50,821 nt of DNA, taken from positions 1-50,821 of the forward strand of contig CAZJHX010000073.1 of assembly GCA_964545715.1 (NCBI GenBank), given 5' to 3'. How positions within the stretch are numbered: the stretch's first letter is position 1; each line of letters begins with the position of its first letter. Of the stretch, positions 17,301 to 24,593 are shown one piece after another. The stretch is from CAZJHX01 sp964545715. Its GTDB lineage: Bacteria; Myxococcota_A; UBA9042; GCA-2863065. The notes beneath the pieces are model-generated. The model worked only from the letters and a program-made list of their open reading frames with translations, made no database searches and was not told the DNA's origin. The position numbers were made by a program, and so were the translations under genes.

Positions 17301-17864
17301 TCAGGCTGCGCTGCGACCCAGGCCGATGAGCGCCCATACATGAATGACGTACCAGCTGATGAGGCCGGGGATGCCTGGGCGCACGAACGCCCCCTCGTCC
17401 TCAAAGCCGGCGACCATGACGGGCCCCCAGACGACCGTGGCGTACAGCGCCAGGATGGTGACCAGATAGGCGTTTGTCATCCGCCAGCTCGTGACCTGGC
17501 GGTGGGGACGCAGGACCAGCGAGACCTCGGAGAGCAGTAGCGCGATCACCATGCCGACCGCGGCTGACGGCTCCCCCGCGTTGGTCACGAAGAGGGCGGC
17601 GGTGGCGATGGTTGCGCAGAACAACATGGCGAGGCGGCGAGGCACCGGGGTAGCCCTGTCGAACCAGAGCCACGCGGCGATCGGCAGCAGCATCACGACC
17701 AGCAGGACGACCAGAGAGCTCATGACGACGCCGGACGAGGGGCTGCCCTCGTTGAGGACAAACAGCGGAATCCACAGCAAGACGGCCTGCTCGTAGGCGA
17801 ACAGGCCGGCGAGCGCCAGCAGGCCTGTTGGCCGCACCACCACCGATTCCCGCGCAGTCGCCAT
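17301..17864 (-). CDS. Six-helix membrane protein of unknown function
   Basis: A 187-residue protein made mostly of hydrophobic segments (for example GVVMSSLVVLLVVMLLPIAA and AMLFCATIATAALFVTN). The ATG at 17864, with AGG upstream, was preferred; an ATG at 17885 adds seven residues. No family was recognised. It is convergent with the CopD-like gene and lies about 60 bp downstream of the Mpo1-like gene on the same strand. Confidence 0.6.
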   Translation of the reverse strand: MATARESVVVRPTGLLALAGLFAYEQAVLLWIPLFVLNEGSPSSGVVMSSLVVLLVVMLLPIAAWLWFDRATPVPRRLAMLFCATIATAALFVTNAGEPSAAVGMVIALLLSEVSLVLRPHRQVTSWRMTNAYLVTILALYATVVWGPVMVAGFEDEGAFVRPGIPGLISWYVIHVWALIGLGRSAA

Positions 17865-17924
17865 CGGCCTAACAGTACCACCCATAGTCTGGGCGCGAGC
17901 GCGCGAATGCGTATGCTTCGTTGC

Positions 17925-18248
17925 TTATTGTGATCGCTTTGCTGCGCTGGGGGCACCTCCACGACCGAAGACCGCGCGCCACTTCCTGGCGATGAACATC
18001 GGGCCCACGAGCAAGAAGCGTGGGTCGCTGAAGAACGACGGCATGTTGCCCTCGAAGGCGTGGCCGATGAACTGCAGAACCCAGCCCACGACGAAGAGCC
18101 CGAGGGCCAGCATCGGGTCTACGAAAAACAGGAACAGCGACGCGATGATCATCGGGATGCCCACCATGTGGGTCGCCTTGTTCATCGGGTGCGTGTGGTC
18201 GGCGTAGTACTTTTCGAGCAGCTGCTTGAGCGTGGCGCGGGTGGACAT
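17925..18248 (-). CDS. Mpo1-like (DUF962) membrane protein
   Basis: A 107-residue protein with the family motif HPMNKATHMVGIP (HxxxNxxxHxxGIP) near residue 20 and QFIGHAFEGNMPSF near residue 62. In yeast, Mpo1 is an Fe2+-dependent 2-hydroxy fatty-acid dioxygenase of the endoplasmic reticulum; bacterial homologues are largely uncharacterised. Two hydrophobic segments are visible between these motifs. It lies just downstream (27 bp) of the TetR gene on the same strand, suggesting co-transcription and a possible role in a lipid-responsive unit. Confidence 0.8.
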   Translation of the reverse strand: MSTRATLKQLLEKYYADHTHPMNKATHMVGIPMIIASLFLFFVDPMLALGLFVVGWVLQFIGHAFEGNMPSFFSDPRFLLVGPMFIARKWRAVFGRGGAPSAAKRSQ

Positions 18249-18275
18249 CTATTTTTCTCCAGTCAGGGCTGTTGA

Positions 18276-18899
18276 TCAGGGCTTTGAATCCGGCAGGGCC
18301 AGACGCGCCATCGCGTCGACCAGGGCGGCGAAGAAGCGGTCATCGTCGACCATCGACTCCCCCAGTACGTGTGCGTGGATGGTGCCCTCGACCATCCCGA
18401 AGAGAACGAACGCCAGCGCGGCCGTGTCGCCCTGGTGGCCCCAGGCGATGAGAAGCTGCTCGACGCGCGCGACCATCTGGTGCTCGGAGTGCGTCGTGAG
18501 GTCATCCAGCACCGGGTCGGCGTAGCGACGCTCGGTCAGGACCGCGTGTAGGCCGGGGTCCTCTCGGTGGTAGTCCGCTACGGCGCGAACCACCGATTGC
18601 AGGCTCTTCAGGGCGGTCTCGCGACTTGTGCCACCGACCGGGTCGGGCGTGGCGAGGGTGGCGACAACGGCCGCCGCGATGGCGTCGAAGCGCGAACCTG
18701 CGAGCTCGCGCAGGATGGCGTCCTTGTCCTTGAAGTACTGGTAGAGCGTGCCCACCGAGACGCCGGTCCGCGCCGCGATGGACGTGGTCGTTGTGCGGGC
18801 GTACCCGTGCTTGGAGAACTCGGCCTGGCCCGCCACGAGCAGCGACTGGCGGCTGCGTCGGGCGCGTGTCTGTCTAGGCGTTCTGAGAGTCGCTGTCAT
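18276..18899 (-). CDS. TetR/AcrR family transcriptional regulator
   Basis: A 207-residue regulator. The N-terminal helix-turn-helix is clear: AGQAEFSKHGYARTTTTSIA followed by GVSVGTLYQYFKDKDAILREL. The C-terminal ligand domain is unassigned. The true start at 18899 gives the usual TetR N terminus. A 16-bp palindrome 29-44 bp upstream is the natural operator, implying autorepression. The Mpo1-like gene downstream may be a target; a fatty-acid-related ligand is a guess only. Confidence 0.88.
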   Translation of the reverse strand: MTATLRTPRQTRARRSRQSLLVAGQAEFSKHGYARTTTTSIAARTGVSVGTLYQYFKDKDAILRELAGSRFDAIAAAVVATLATPDPVGGTSRETALKSLQSVVRAVADYHREDPGLHAVLTERRYADPVLDDLTTHSEHQMVARVEQLLIAWGHQGDTAALAFVLFGMVEGTIHAHVLGESMVDDDRFFAALVDAMARLALPDSKP

Positions 18900-18918
18900 C
18901 GCAGGTAGTTGTATAGAT

Positions 18919-18946
18919 AAACTGAACCTGAAGTCAACTTCAGTTT
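18919..18946. promoter_or_regulatory. Palindromic operator upstream of the TetR gene
   Basis: CTGAAGTCAACTTCAG at 18928-18943 is a perfect 7-bp inverted repeat around CA. A second, wider pair, AAACTGAA (18919-18926) and TTCAGTTT (18939-18946), overlaps it, so two dimers could bind. It lies between the TetR start (18899) and the divergent gene starting at 19020, and may control both. The symmetry also resembles MerR/SoxR-type operators, but the neighbour is a TetR protein. Confidence 0.55.
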
Positions 18947-19019
18947 TTGATCTCAGCCGACTTTTTTCGACGACGCGGATGCTGGTTCCGAAGGGAGCAT
19001 GACCTTGGAGGGGCCAATC

Positions 19020-20276
19020 ATGATGATGCAACGATCAGCAATCGATTATCGCGGTACGGGTGGTGCCGGCCGCGCACACAACATCGCGACCTGGCGACAG
19101 GACTATATGAAGTCGCTCGGCCCGCTGGGCTACGACGAAGCCAGCGCTCGCCTGTCGCCGGCCGGGCCAACCACCGATCCCGAGCCGGTCCAGGCTCAGC
19201 CGGCTCCCGGCGTCTCGGATACGGCAACCGCGACCTTGGACGGCATTGTGGACTCCGATCACGAGAACGACGGCATGTGCTACCTCGAAAACGCACTGAA
19301 GGTGAAGCTGGTGCTGGAGGATCACCTGGCGGCACTTCAGGCCGACGGCGTGGAGGCCGATCCCGAGGAGATCGCGCGCGTGGAGCGCCTGATCGGCGTT
19401 CTGGCGTTTGCCGAAAAGCTGGTAAATGGTGGCAGCAACCGCAACGCCGACGCACAGAACGCCTTCCCCGACGCCAGCCTGACCAACGCCGTCAAAGAGG
19501 CGCGCGCGATGTACAGCATCATGGGGACGATGTCCGTGCGCAACCAGCCGACGCCGATGCGCGCGGCCGGGATCGGCGGCGCAATGGCCGCAATGGGCGG
19601 CGGCGAGCTCCTGTACCATCAGGAGATGGTCGACGGCGGCCTGCGGCCCGGCGCGCCGCTGCAGATGTGGTGGCCCGGCGCGTATCGCCTCGTCGGCCAG
19701 GAAGAGCAGACCGAGATGACCGCCAAGCAGGTCTATCAAAACTTCACGCGCGGACGCATCGCGTCGGGCGAGTATGTGGGCGGCCACAGCGTGACGTTCG
19801 TGCGCTACGACGAGACGAGCCCCAGCAAGATCCACTACCTGCAGCAGTGGGATAACCAGCTTGCTGAGCACGAGCTCACCGATGAGGGGACCTACTTTGT
19901 GGGCGCCAATCTCTCGACGACCGGCGACGCCGAGCTGACGGCCGAGTACGTCCTGATGGACACCGAATTCAAAGCGGACTACGGGCTGGACCTGTTGACC
20001 GCCAGAGCCGCCAGCCACAACCTGGACGCCGGGCGCATGTCCGACCTGCTGCTCGCTCAGATCGCCGCCAGCGGCCACCCCGACCTGGCGACCATTCAGG
20101 CGGCCGCCGATAGGCTGGGCCGTCAGTCCGCGTTCAATCACAACCTGGTGCGCTTGATCGGCCTGTGGCAGCACGCCGTGGGCATCAGCTGCGACGGCGA
20201 CTTCGGCAACGGCTCAAGCACACAGCTGACCGGGCAGCCCCTATCGACCGCCACGGCGATTCAGCACGTGGAGTAG
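19020..20276 (+). CDS. Unrecognised 418-aa protein with PG-binding-like C terminus
   Basis: GGAGGGG six bases before the ATG at 19020 fixes this start over the ATG at 18999. No signal peptide. Residues about 28-65 are Pro-rich after the short motif LGYDEASARLSP. A central region (about 75-330) has a Cys (GMCYLENAL), a His (GGHSVTFVRYDE) and an Asn (QQWDNQ) in the order of a papain-like Cys-His-Asn triad. Near the C terminus VGISCDGDFGNGSSTQL resembles peptidoglycan-binding_1 domains (DGDFGxxT). The protease reading is speculative. No family was confidently recognised. It is divergent from the TetR gene and may share its operator. Confidence 0.55.
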   Translation: MMMQRSAIDYRGTGGAGRAHNIATWRQDYMKSLGPLGYDEASARLSPAGPTTDPEPVQAQPAPGVSDTATATLDGIVDSDHENDGMCYLENALKVKLVLEDHLAALQADGVEADPEEIARVERLIGVLAFAEKLVNGGSNRNADAQNAFPDASLTNAVKEARAMYSIMGTMSVRNQPTPMRAAGIGGAMAAMGGGELLYHQEMVDGGLRPGAPLQMWWPGAYRLVGQEEQTEMTAKQVYQNFTRGRIASGEYVGGHSVTFVRYDETSPSKIHYLQQWDNQLAEHELTDEGTYFVGANLSTTGDAELTAEYVLMDTEFKADYGLDLLTARAASHNLDAGRMSDLLLAQIAASGHPDLATIQAAADRLGRQSAFNHNLVRLIGLWQHAVGISCDGDFGNGSSTQLTGQPLSTATAIQHVE

Positions 20277-20292
20277 AGTCCCAGGAGGGCTC

Positions 20293-21093
20293 TTACAAGC
20301 CAAACAGGCGCTTGAAGTTCTCTCGGATCGCGCCCTTCATCGCCTCGGGCGCCATGTCGCGCGCCGATGCCATGGCCGCAACCCCGCGCGGCACGTTGGC
20401 GGGCTCGTTGCGCTCGCCCCGATCCGGGCCCATGTATGGACAGTCCGTCTCCGTGAGTAGCCGGTCCAGCGGGAGCGCGCGCGACAGCTGCTGAAAGGAG
20501 TCGGCGCGCGTGACCACCGGCGGCACGGAGAGATAATACCCGGCCGCAGCGATGCGCTTGGCTAGCTTCAGCTTGCCGCCGTAGCAGTGGAAGTCGGCCT
20601 TGACGACCCCCATGTCCTGAAGGATCTCGAAGGTGCGCGCCTCGGCCTTGCGTGTGTGCAGGATCACCGGCAGGTCGTGCTTCATCGCCACCTGGCAGAG
20701 CCCGCGCAGCACTCGCTCCTGCTCGTCGGGCTGGTCCTTCACCCAATATTGGTCGAGCCCACACTCGCCGACGGCGATCAGCTGGTCCGCAACAGAGTCG
20801 ATAAACGCGATCTCGGCGTCCGGGTCAAACGCTGTCGGGGGCGGAAAGTCGTAGTCCCACACCGCGTGATCGATGCCGCGCGCCACGGCGTCCACGGGAT
20901 AGATCCCCAGCGCCGGCAGCAGGTTGTCGTGGCGCGCGCACAGCTCCAGCACCTTGCGGTTGGAGACCGGCTCCAGCCCATTCACGATCACGTAGTCCAG
21001 CCCGGCATCAGCCGCACGGCGCGCAGCGGCGTCTTCCTCACCGGCAAACTCCGGATGGATCAGGTGAGCGTGAACGTCGACGTACCCGGACAT
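20293..21093 (-). CDS. TatD-family metal-dependent hydrolase
   Basis: A 266-residue TIM-barrel amidohydrolase of the TatD family. It has the N-terminal VDVHAHLIHP metal site, AVGECGLDQYW (Glu), LPVILHTRKA (His), KADFHCYGG (His) and LLTETDCPYMGP (Asp), which are the expected metal ligands in order. TatD proteins are cytoplasmic 3'-5' exonucleases or deoxyribonucleases in DNA repair and turnover. The start ATG at 21093 gives the family-standard beginning. It is convergent with the preceding gene, 16 bp away. Confidence 0.88.
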   Translation of the reverse strand: MSGYVDVHAHLIHPEFAGEEDAAARRAADAGLDYVIVNGLEPVSNRKVLELCARHDNLLPALGIYPVDAVARGIDHAVWDYDFPPPTAFDPDAEIAFIDSVADQLIAVGECGLDQYWVKDQPDEQERVLRGLCQVAMKHDLPVILHTRKAEARTFEILQDMGVVKADFHCYGGKLKLAKRIAAAGYYLSVPPVVTRADSFQQLSRALPLDRLLTETDCPYMGPDRGERNEPANVPRGVAAMASARDMAPEAMKGAIRENFKRLFGL

Positions 21094-21232
21094 GCGGCGG
21101 ATGGTACCAGCACGGGCCGGGCACCGCAGCCGTCTCGTTCTGTTACGCCTCGCCGACAGGCGGCGTCTCAAAGTGGTACGGGCACATTCTGAGACGGCCC
21201 TCCATTCGAGCACAGTCCCCGGATTGGGCTCG

Positions 21233-21247
21233 TGGCACGCGCCTTGA
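21233..21247 (+). promoter_or_regulatory. Sigma54-like -24/-12 promoter
   Basis: TGGCACG, four bases, then TTGA matches the sigma54 pattern TGGCACG-N4-TTGC except for the last C. It is 40 bp upstream of the first of two degenerate sigma54-activator-like genes. The rest of the 193-bp gap to the divergent TatD gene shows nothing else recognisable. Confidence 0.4.
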
Positions 21248-21286
21248 ACAAAACACTCGCGTAGTAACGAAGCCGGAGGCCGAACC

Positions 21287-21868
21287 TTGCCGCAGACGAC
21301 ATCATCGCTCAGCCAGCAGCTGCTGGCGTCGCTCCCTGATCTGAGCCGCAGCGGGGTCGCAGTCCTGGTTCATGCGGATCCAGTACGCAGCGCCGAGGCG
21401 ATCGCCCGGGCCCTCCATGGGAGCGATGACCGCCGAGGCAAGCCCTTTGTGACCCTGCTCCCGACCCTGCTCGAATCCGAGACGTTTGACGCCGAGACCA
21501 TGCTCGCCTGCGCCAGCGGCGGCGTGCTCTTCATCCCCGATATCGGTGCTCGTGACGCGACTGAGCAGCGCAATCTGGTCCGCCTGCTGGCCATGGCGCG
21601 CGACGTGGATGTCCAGCTCGTGGCGACCGCAGATGTGTCGCTGCCGGAGCGCGTACACCGCGGCGAGTTCCCGGCGGACGTCTACTACGGCCTCGCCGGC
21701 GTCCGTTTGTTCATGGCTCCGGCCCCATCACGCCGCGAGACGCTGCGCCAGAAGACGACGCGGGCCATCACGCAGGCTCTGCAATCCGTCAACGGCGACG
21801 TCCGTACCGCCGCAGGCCTGCTCGGGGTCTCACGCGCGACTGTCTACCGTCACGCACGTCGCGCCTGA
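21287..21868 (+). CDS. Degenerate sigma54-activator-like protein with Fis HTH
   Basis: A 193-residue protein starting at a TTG, with GGAGG eight bases upstream. It looks like a shrunken NtrC-type AAA+ domain: VHADPVRSAEAIARALH stands where Walker A plus ARAIH occurs but has no GxxGxGK, GGVLFIPDI replaces GGTLFLDEI, and the RVHRGEFPADVYYGL segment keeps the VxxGxFRxDLYYRL pattern. The GAFTGA loop is absent. The last 40 residues are a Fis-type helix-turn-helix (GDVRTAAGLLGVSRATVYRH). It should bind DNA but not hydrolyse ATP. The next gene, 7 bp on, is a second such protein. Confidence 0.7.
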   Translation: MPQTTSSLSQQLLASLPDLSRSGVAVLVHADPVRSAEAIARALHGSDDRRGKPFVTLLPTLLESETFDAETMLACASGGVLFIPDIGARDATEQRNLVRLLAMARDVDVQLVATADVSLPERVHRGEFPADVYYGLAGVRLFMAPAPSRRETLRQKTTRAITQALQSVNGDVRTAAGLLGVSRATVYRHARRA

Positions 21869-21875
21869 TCGTGTA

Positions 21876-22826
21876 ATGAAGCTCCCTCTTGTCATCGGCC
21901 TGAGCGCGCAGATGCGCGGTCTGTCAGAGCGCGCCGCCATCGCCGCCCGATCACGCCTGCCAATCCTGCTGACCTCGGAGCCCGGCTCCGACGCCGAGGA
22001 GATCGCGCGAGCGATCCATGTGGACAGCTGCGGCGTGGAGGCGCCGTTCGAACGCATCGGCTGCTCCTCGATGACCAGCAGCACCTTCGAAGACGCGTTG
22101 ACCGGCGCCTTCCTCCGCAGCTCAAAAAATCGGGGGACCGTATTTCTGGCCGACATCGACACCCTCGCCCCCCCTGCACAGCAGCTGTTGGAGCAGCTGA
22201 TGGACAACCTGCCCGCCGCGATGAATGGCGCCGGCGGGGTCCCGCACTGCAAGATAATCACCTCCAGCGCCCGACAGCTGGCGCCCATGGTGGCGGAGGG
22301 CTCGTTCAGTCGCACGCTCTTCCAACGCATCAACATCTTCACTATCGAGATCCCGCCGCTGCGCAGCCGACCGGACGACATCCCCCCGTTGGCCGAGGCA
22401 TTCCGCGTCGCCGCCACACAGCGGGGGCTACCTGCGACCACCGGGTTCAGCGCCGATGCGATGGACACGCTGACCTCGCACACCTGGCCGGGCAACACCC
22501 AGGAGCTGCGCAGCGTCGTGTCCACTGCGGTGTTCAGCAGCCGGGGGCGAGAGATCGGGGCAGCCGACATCGAGAGCGCCATGTGGCGGGCCGACGCCGA
22601 AAAAGACAACCCAATGCGGGCCAACGACGCCGTCGCGTTGCCCGCAGTCATCCAACGCGCAATCACAGACGCGCTGCGCCGCCATGAAGGCAACGTCACC
22701 GCCGCCGCGCGCGAGCTGGATATCTCCAAAGTGACGCTCTATCGCCGTCTCGACGAGTACAAGACCATGGGCATAGATCTCCTCGCAGACAGCAGGCAGC
22801 TGGACCCACCCGACGACCCGGGGTGA
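21876..22826 (+). CDS. Degenerate sigma54-interacting AAA+ regulator
   Basis: A 316-residue NtrC-like protein with no receiver or sensor domain. The Walker A site reads SEPGSDAEE in place of GESGTGKE, so the Lys is lost. Walker B is GTVFLADID, and the GAFTGA region is reduced to ALTGAF. The second half keeps SFSRTLFQRINIFTIEIPPL then RSRPDDIPPLAEAF and TWPGNTQELRSVV, and the C terminus is a Fis HTH (GNVTAAARELDISKVTLYRR). A protein of this kind may bind DNA or other activators without remodelling sigma54. It follows its shorter paralogue by 7 bp, so both likely form one unit. Confidence 0.75.
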   Translation: MKLPLVIGLSAQMRGLSERAAIAARSRLPILLTSEPGSDAEEIARAIHVDSCGVEAPFERIGCSSMTSSTFEDALTGAFLRSSKNRGTVFLADIDTLAPPAQQLLEQLMDNLPAAMNGAGGVPHCKIITSSARQLAPMVAEGSFSRTLFQRINIFTIEIPPLRSRPDDIPPLAEAFRVAATQRGLPATTGFSADAMDTLTSHTWPGNTQELRSVVSTAVFSSRGREIGAADIESAMWRADAEKDNPMRANDAVALPAVIQRAITDALRRHEGNVTAAARELDISKVTLYRRLDEYKTMGIDLLADSRQLDPPDDPG

Positions 22827-22857
22827 ACCCGGCAGCACGCTCGGCTACACTCAAGCC

Positions 22858-23703
22858 ATGCGCGTGCTCATGATGCTCACGACCCTCTTCTGCGTGGATG
22901 CGGCCACGGCCGCCTTGCCGGATTGCACTCCACCCGTCGAACAGCTGGTCTGGCAGTCGCCCGCCAAAAACCAGACAGACGTACCGACAAACGCGGTGAT
23001 CTTCGGCCTGCCGTCGCGCGGCCACACCGTCACCGTCACCCTGGACGGCAAAGATCTGCAGCCGGACGGCGACACCGGCATCGACAGCTTCCGATTCGTA
23101 CCGGGCCCACTGGCTCCCAACACCAAATACGCGCTGGTGTTCGAGGTCGGCGACGGCGCAACCACCAAGAAGTTTCAGTCCAGCTTCACCACCGGCGACG
23201 CCGAGCTGGACGAGCCTCCCGAAGGCCCGCAGGTCACCGCCAAAGTCGACGGGCTCAGCACCGACCCTCAGCCCGACAAATGCGGACTGATCATGGGCGC
23301 GCAGACCTGCTTTGACGAGGATCCGGCGGCGCACGAGCGACTCACGCTGGACGGCGGCGGCATCGCCCGCACCCTGCGCGAGGTCAGCGCTGACGGCGCC
23401 AAGTCCGAACCGCTGCTGTGGCCGGCCGAGTGCCAGGGTGAGATCTTCACGCAGCCCGGCGAGACCATCGATCCGGTCATCTGCTGGGAGATGACATCCA
23501 TCGATGCGGCCGGACTCGAGTCGGAGGCCATTACCTACTGCCCGTTCGTGGCCGAGGCTCCCGCCGAAGATGACGGTGGCGGCGGTCGCGGCGGCGGCGG
23601 CGGCAGCTGTGTCAGCGTCGCGCACGGGTCGCCGGGCAGCCTGGGCCTCGTGCTGGCGATGTTTGGAATCCTGCTATGGCGGCGCCGGTTCAGGATCTCG
23701 TGA
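22858..23703 (+). CDS. Exported protein with Cys-TM-Arg C-terminal anchor
   Basis: A 281-residue protein with an N-terminal signal (MRVLMMLTTLFCVDAATAA). Residues about 35-115 resemble an SbsA-type Ig-like domain (DVPTNAVIFGLP, APNTKYALVF). At the end, a Gly-rich linker with GGGSC is followed by a hydrophobic segment (GSLGLVLAMFGILLW) and RRRFR. This Cys-TM-Arg arrangement is like the MYXO-CTERM sorting tails of myxobacteria, so the protein is probably processed and anchored to the cell surface. Its TGA overlaps the GTG of the next gene. Confidence 0.72.
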   Translation: MRVLMMLTTLFCVDAATAALPDCTPPVEQLVWQSPAKNQTDVPTNAVIFGLPSRGHTVTVTLDGKDLQPDGDTGIDSFRFVPGPLAPNTKYALVFEVGDGATTKKFQSSFTTGDAELDEPPEGPQVTAKVDGLSTDPQPDKCGLIMGAQTCFDEDPAAHERLTLDGGGIARTLREVSADGAKSEPLLWPAECQGEIFTQPGETIDPVICWEMTSIDAAGLESEAITYCPFVAEAPAEDDGGGGRGGGGGSCVSVAHGSPGSLGLVLAMFGILLWRRRFRIS

Positions 23704-24590
23704 CACGACTCGTAATCCTCACGCTTGCAGCGCTGATCCCGGCGGTCAGCGCCGCGCGTATCCCCCACGCCATGCTCTTTCGCTTTGACGACGCCGCGCT
23801 CTATGGGCCGATCAGCGCACGCGCGGCGCTTTACCCCACAAAAGAGAAGCCACCCGGCACCCTGATCGGGCGCGCGGTGAACGTCGGCTACGACACGTCC
23901 AAGCCCGGCATGTTTCTGCTGCGCATGCCTGTCGACGAGTCCCTGCTTCCGGCGGCGGCGCGACCGGCCCGAGTCCGCGTCATGCGCCAAACGCTGACCG
24001 GCTGGAAGCCGATCGCCGCGCGCCTGCTGAAAGGGCCGAACCACAAGCACCTGCTCTTTGTGCAGGTGCGTGAAGAGGCCGTGCACGCCGTCGTTCTGGG
24101 CGCCGCCTCCGACCCACCGCCCGTAGACGACATGGTGGAGCGCGAGCTGCGCGCATACCGGGACTGGCTCGTCAGGTCAGCCGGCACCGACGTGACCAAG
24201 CGCTTCGATCTCGAGGCCATCGGCGCGGGCATCGGCACGGACACACGCGACATCGGCGTGATCAAAGCCAAGTACGCCGGCAACGCTGCGCACGTCCTGG
24301 AGGGGATGTTGAAGTTCTTCGACCGGGAGCCGAAGCAAGGAGTTAGCGCCATCACCGTCGGCGAGCGTATCTATCTGTTCAACGACCTGCTCCTGCAGCC
24401 AAAAGTCACACGAGCCGCCGTGGTCGAGGCGCTCTCACGCCACGTCTACGAGGTTGTCCAACACCGCCGCCACAAACGCGCCTACCTCTCCCGCTGGGTC
24501 GGTATGCTGACCCTGCACGCCTACGAAGACCACCCGATGCGCCGGGCTGCGCAGGCCAAGGCCGCGGCGGCGGTCAAGGCGCTCCAATAA
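23700..24590 (+). CDS. Exported protein of unknown function
   Basis: A 296-residue protein with a signal-like start (LVILTLAALIPAVSAARI). The GTG at 23700 overlaps the TGA of the previous gene (GTGA), as at 5293, with AGGA nearby; the longer ATG start at 23676 is less likely. No domain was recognised. Residues about 150-180 and 260-290 are rich in charged helices. It lies 3 bp upstream of the Lon-like lipoprotein gene, so the three genes 22858-26411 probably form an envelope operon. Confidence 0.68.
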   Translation: MTRLVILTLAALIPAVSAARIPHAMLFRFDDAALYGPISARAALYPTKEKPPGTLIGRAVNVGYDTSKPGMFLLRMPVDESLLPAAARPARVRVMRQTLTGWKPIAARLLKGPNHKHLLFVQVREEAVHAVVLGAASDPPPVDDMVERELRAYRDWLVRSAGTDVTKRFDLEAIGAGIGTDTRDIGVIKAKYAGNAAHVLEGMLKFFDREPKQGVSAITVGERIYLFNDLLLQPKVTRAAVVEALSRHVYEVVQHRRHKRAYLSRWVGMLTLHAYEDHPMRRAAQAKAAAAVKALQ

Positions 24591-24593
24591 CGC

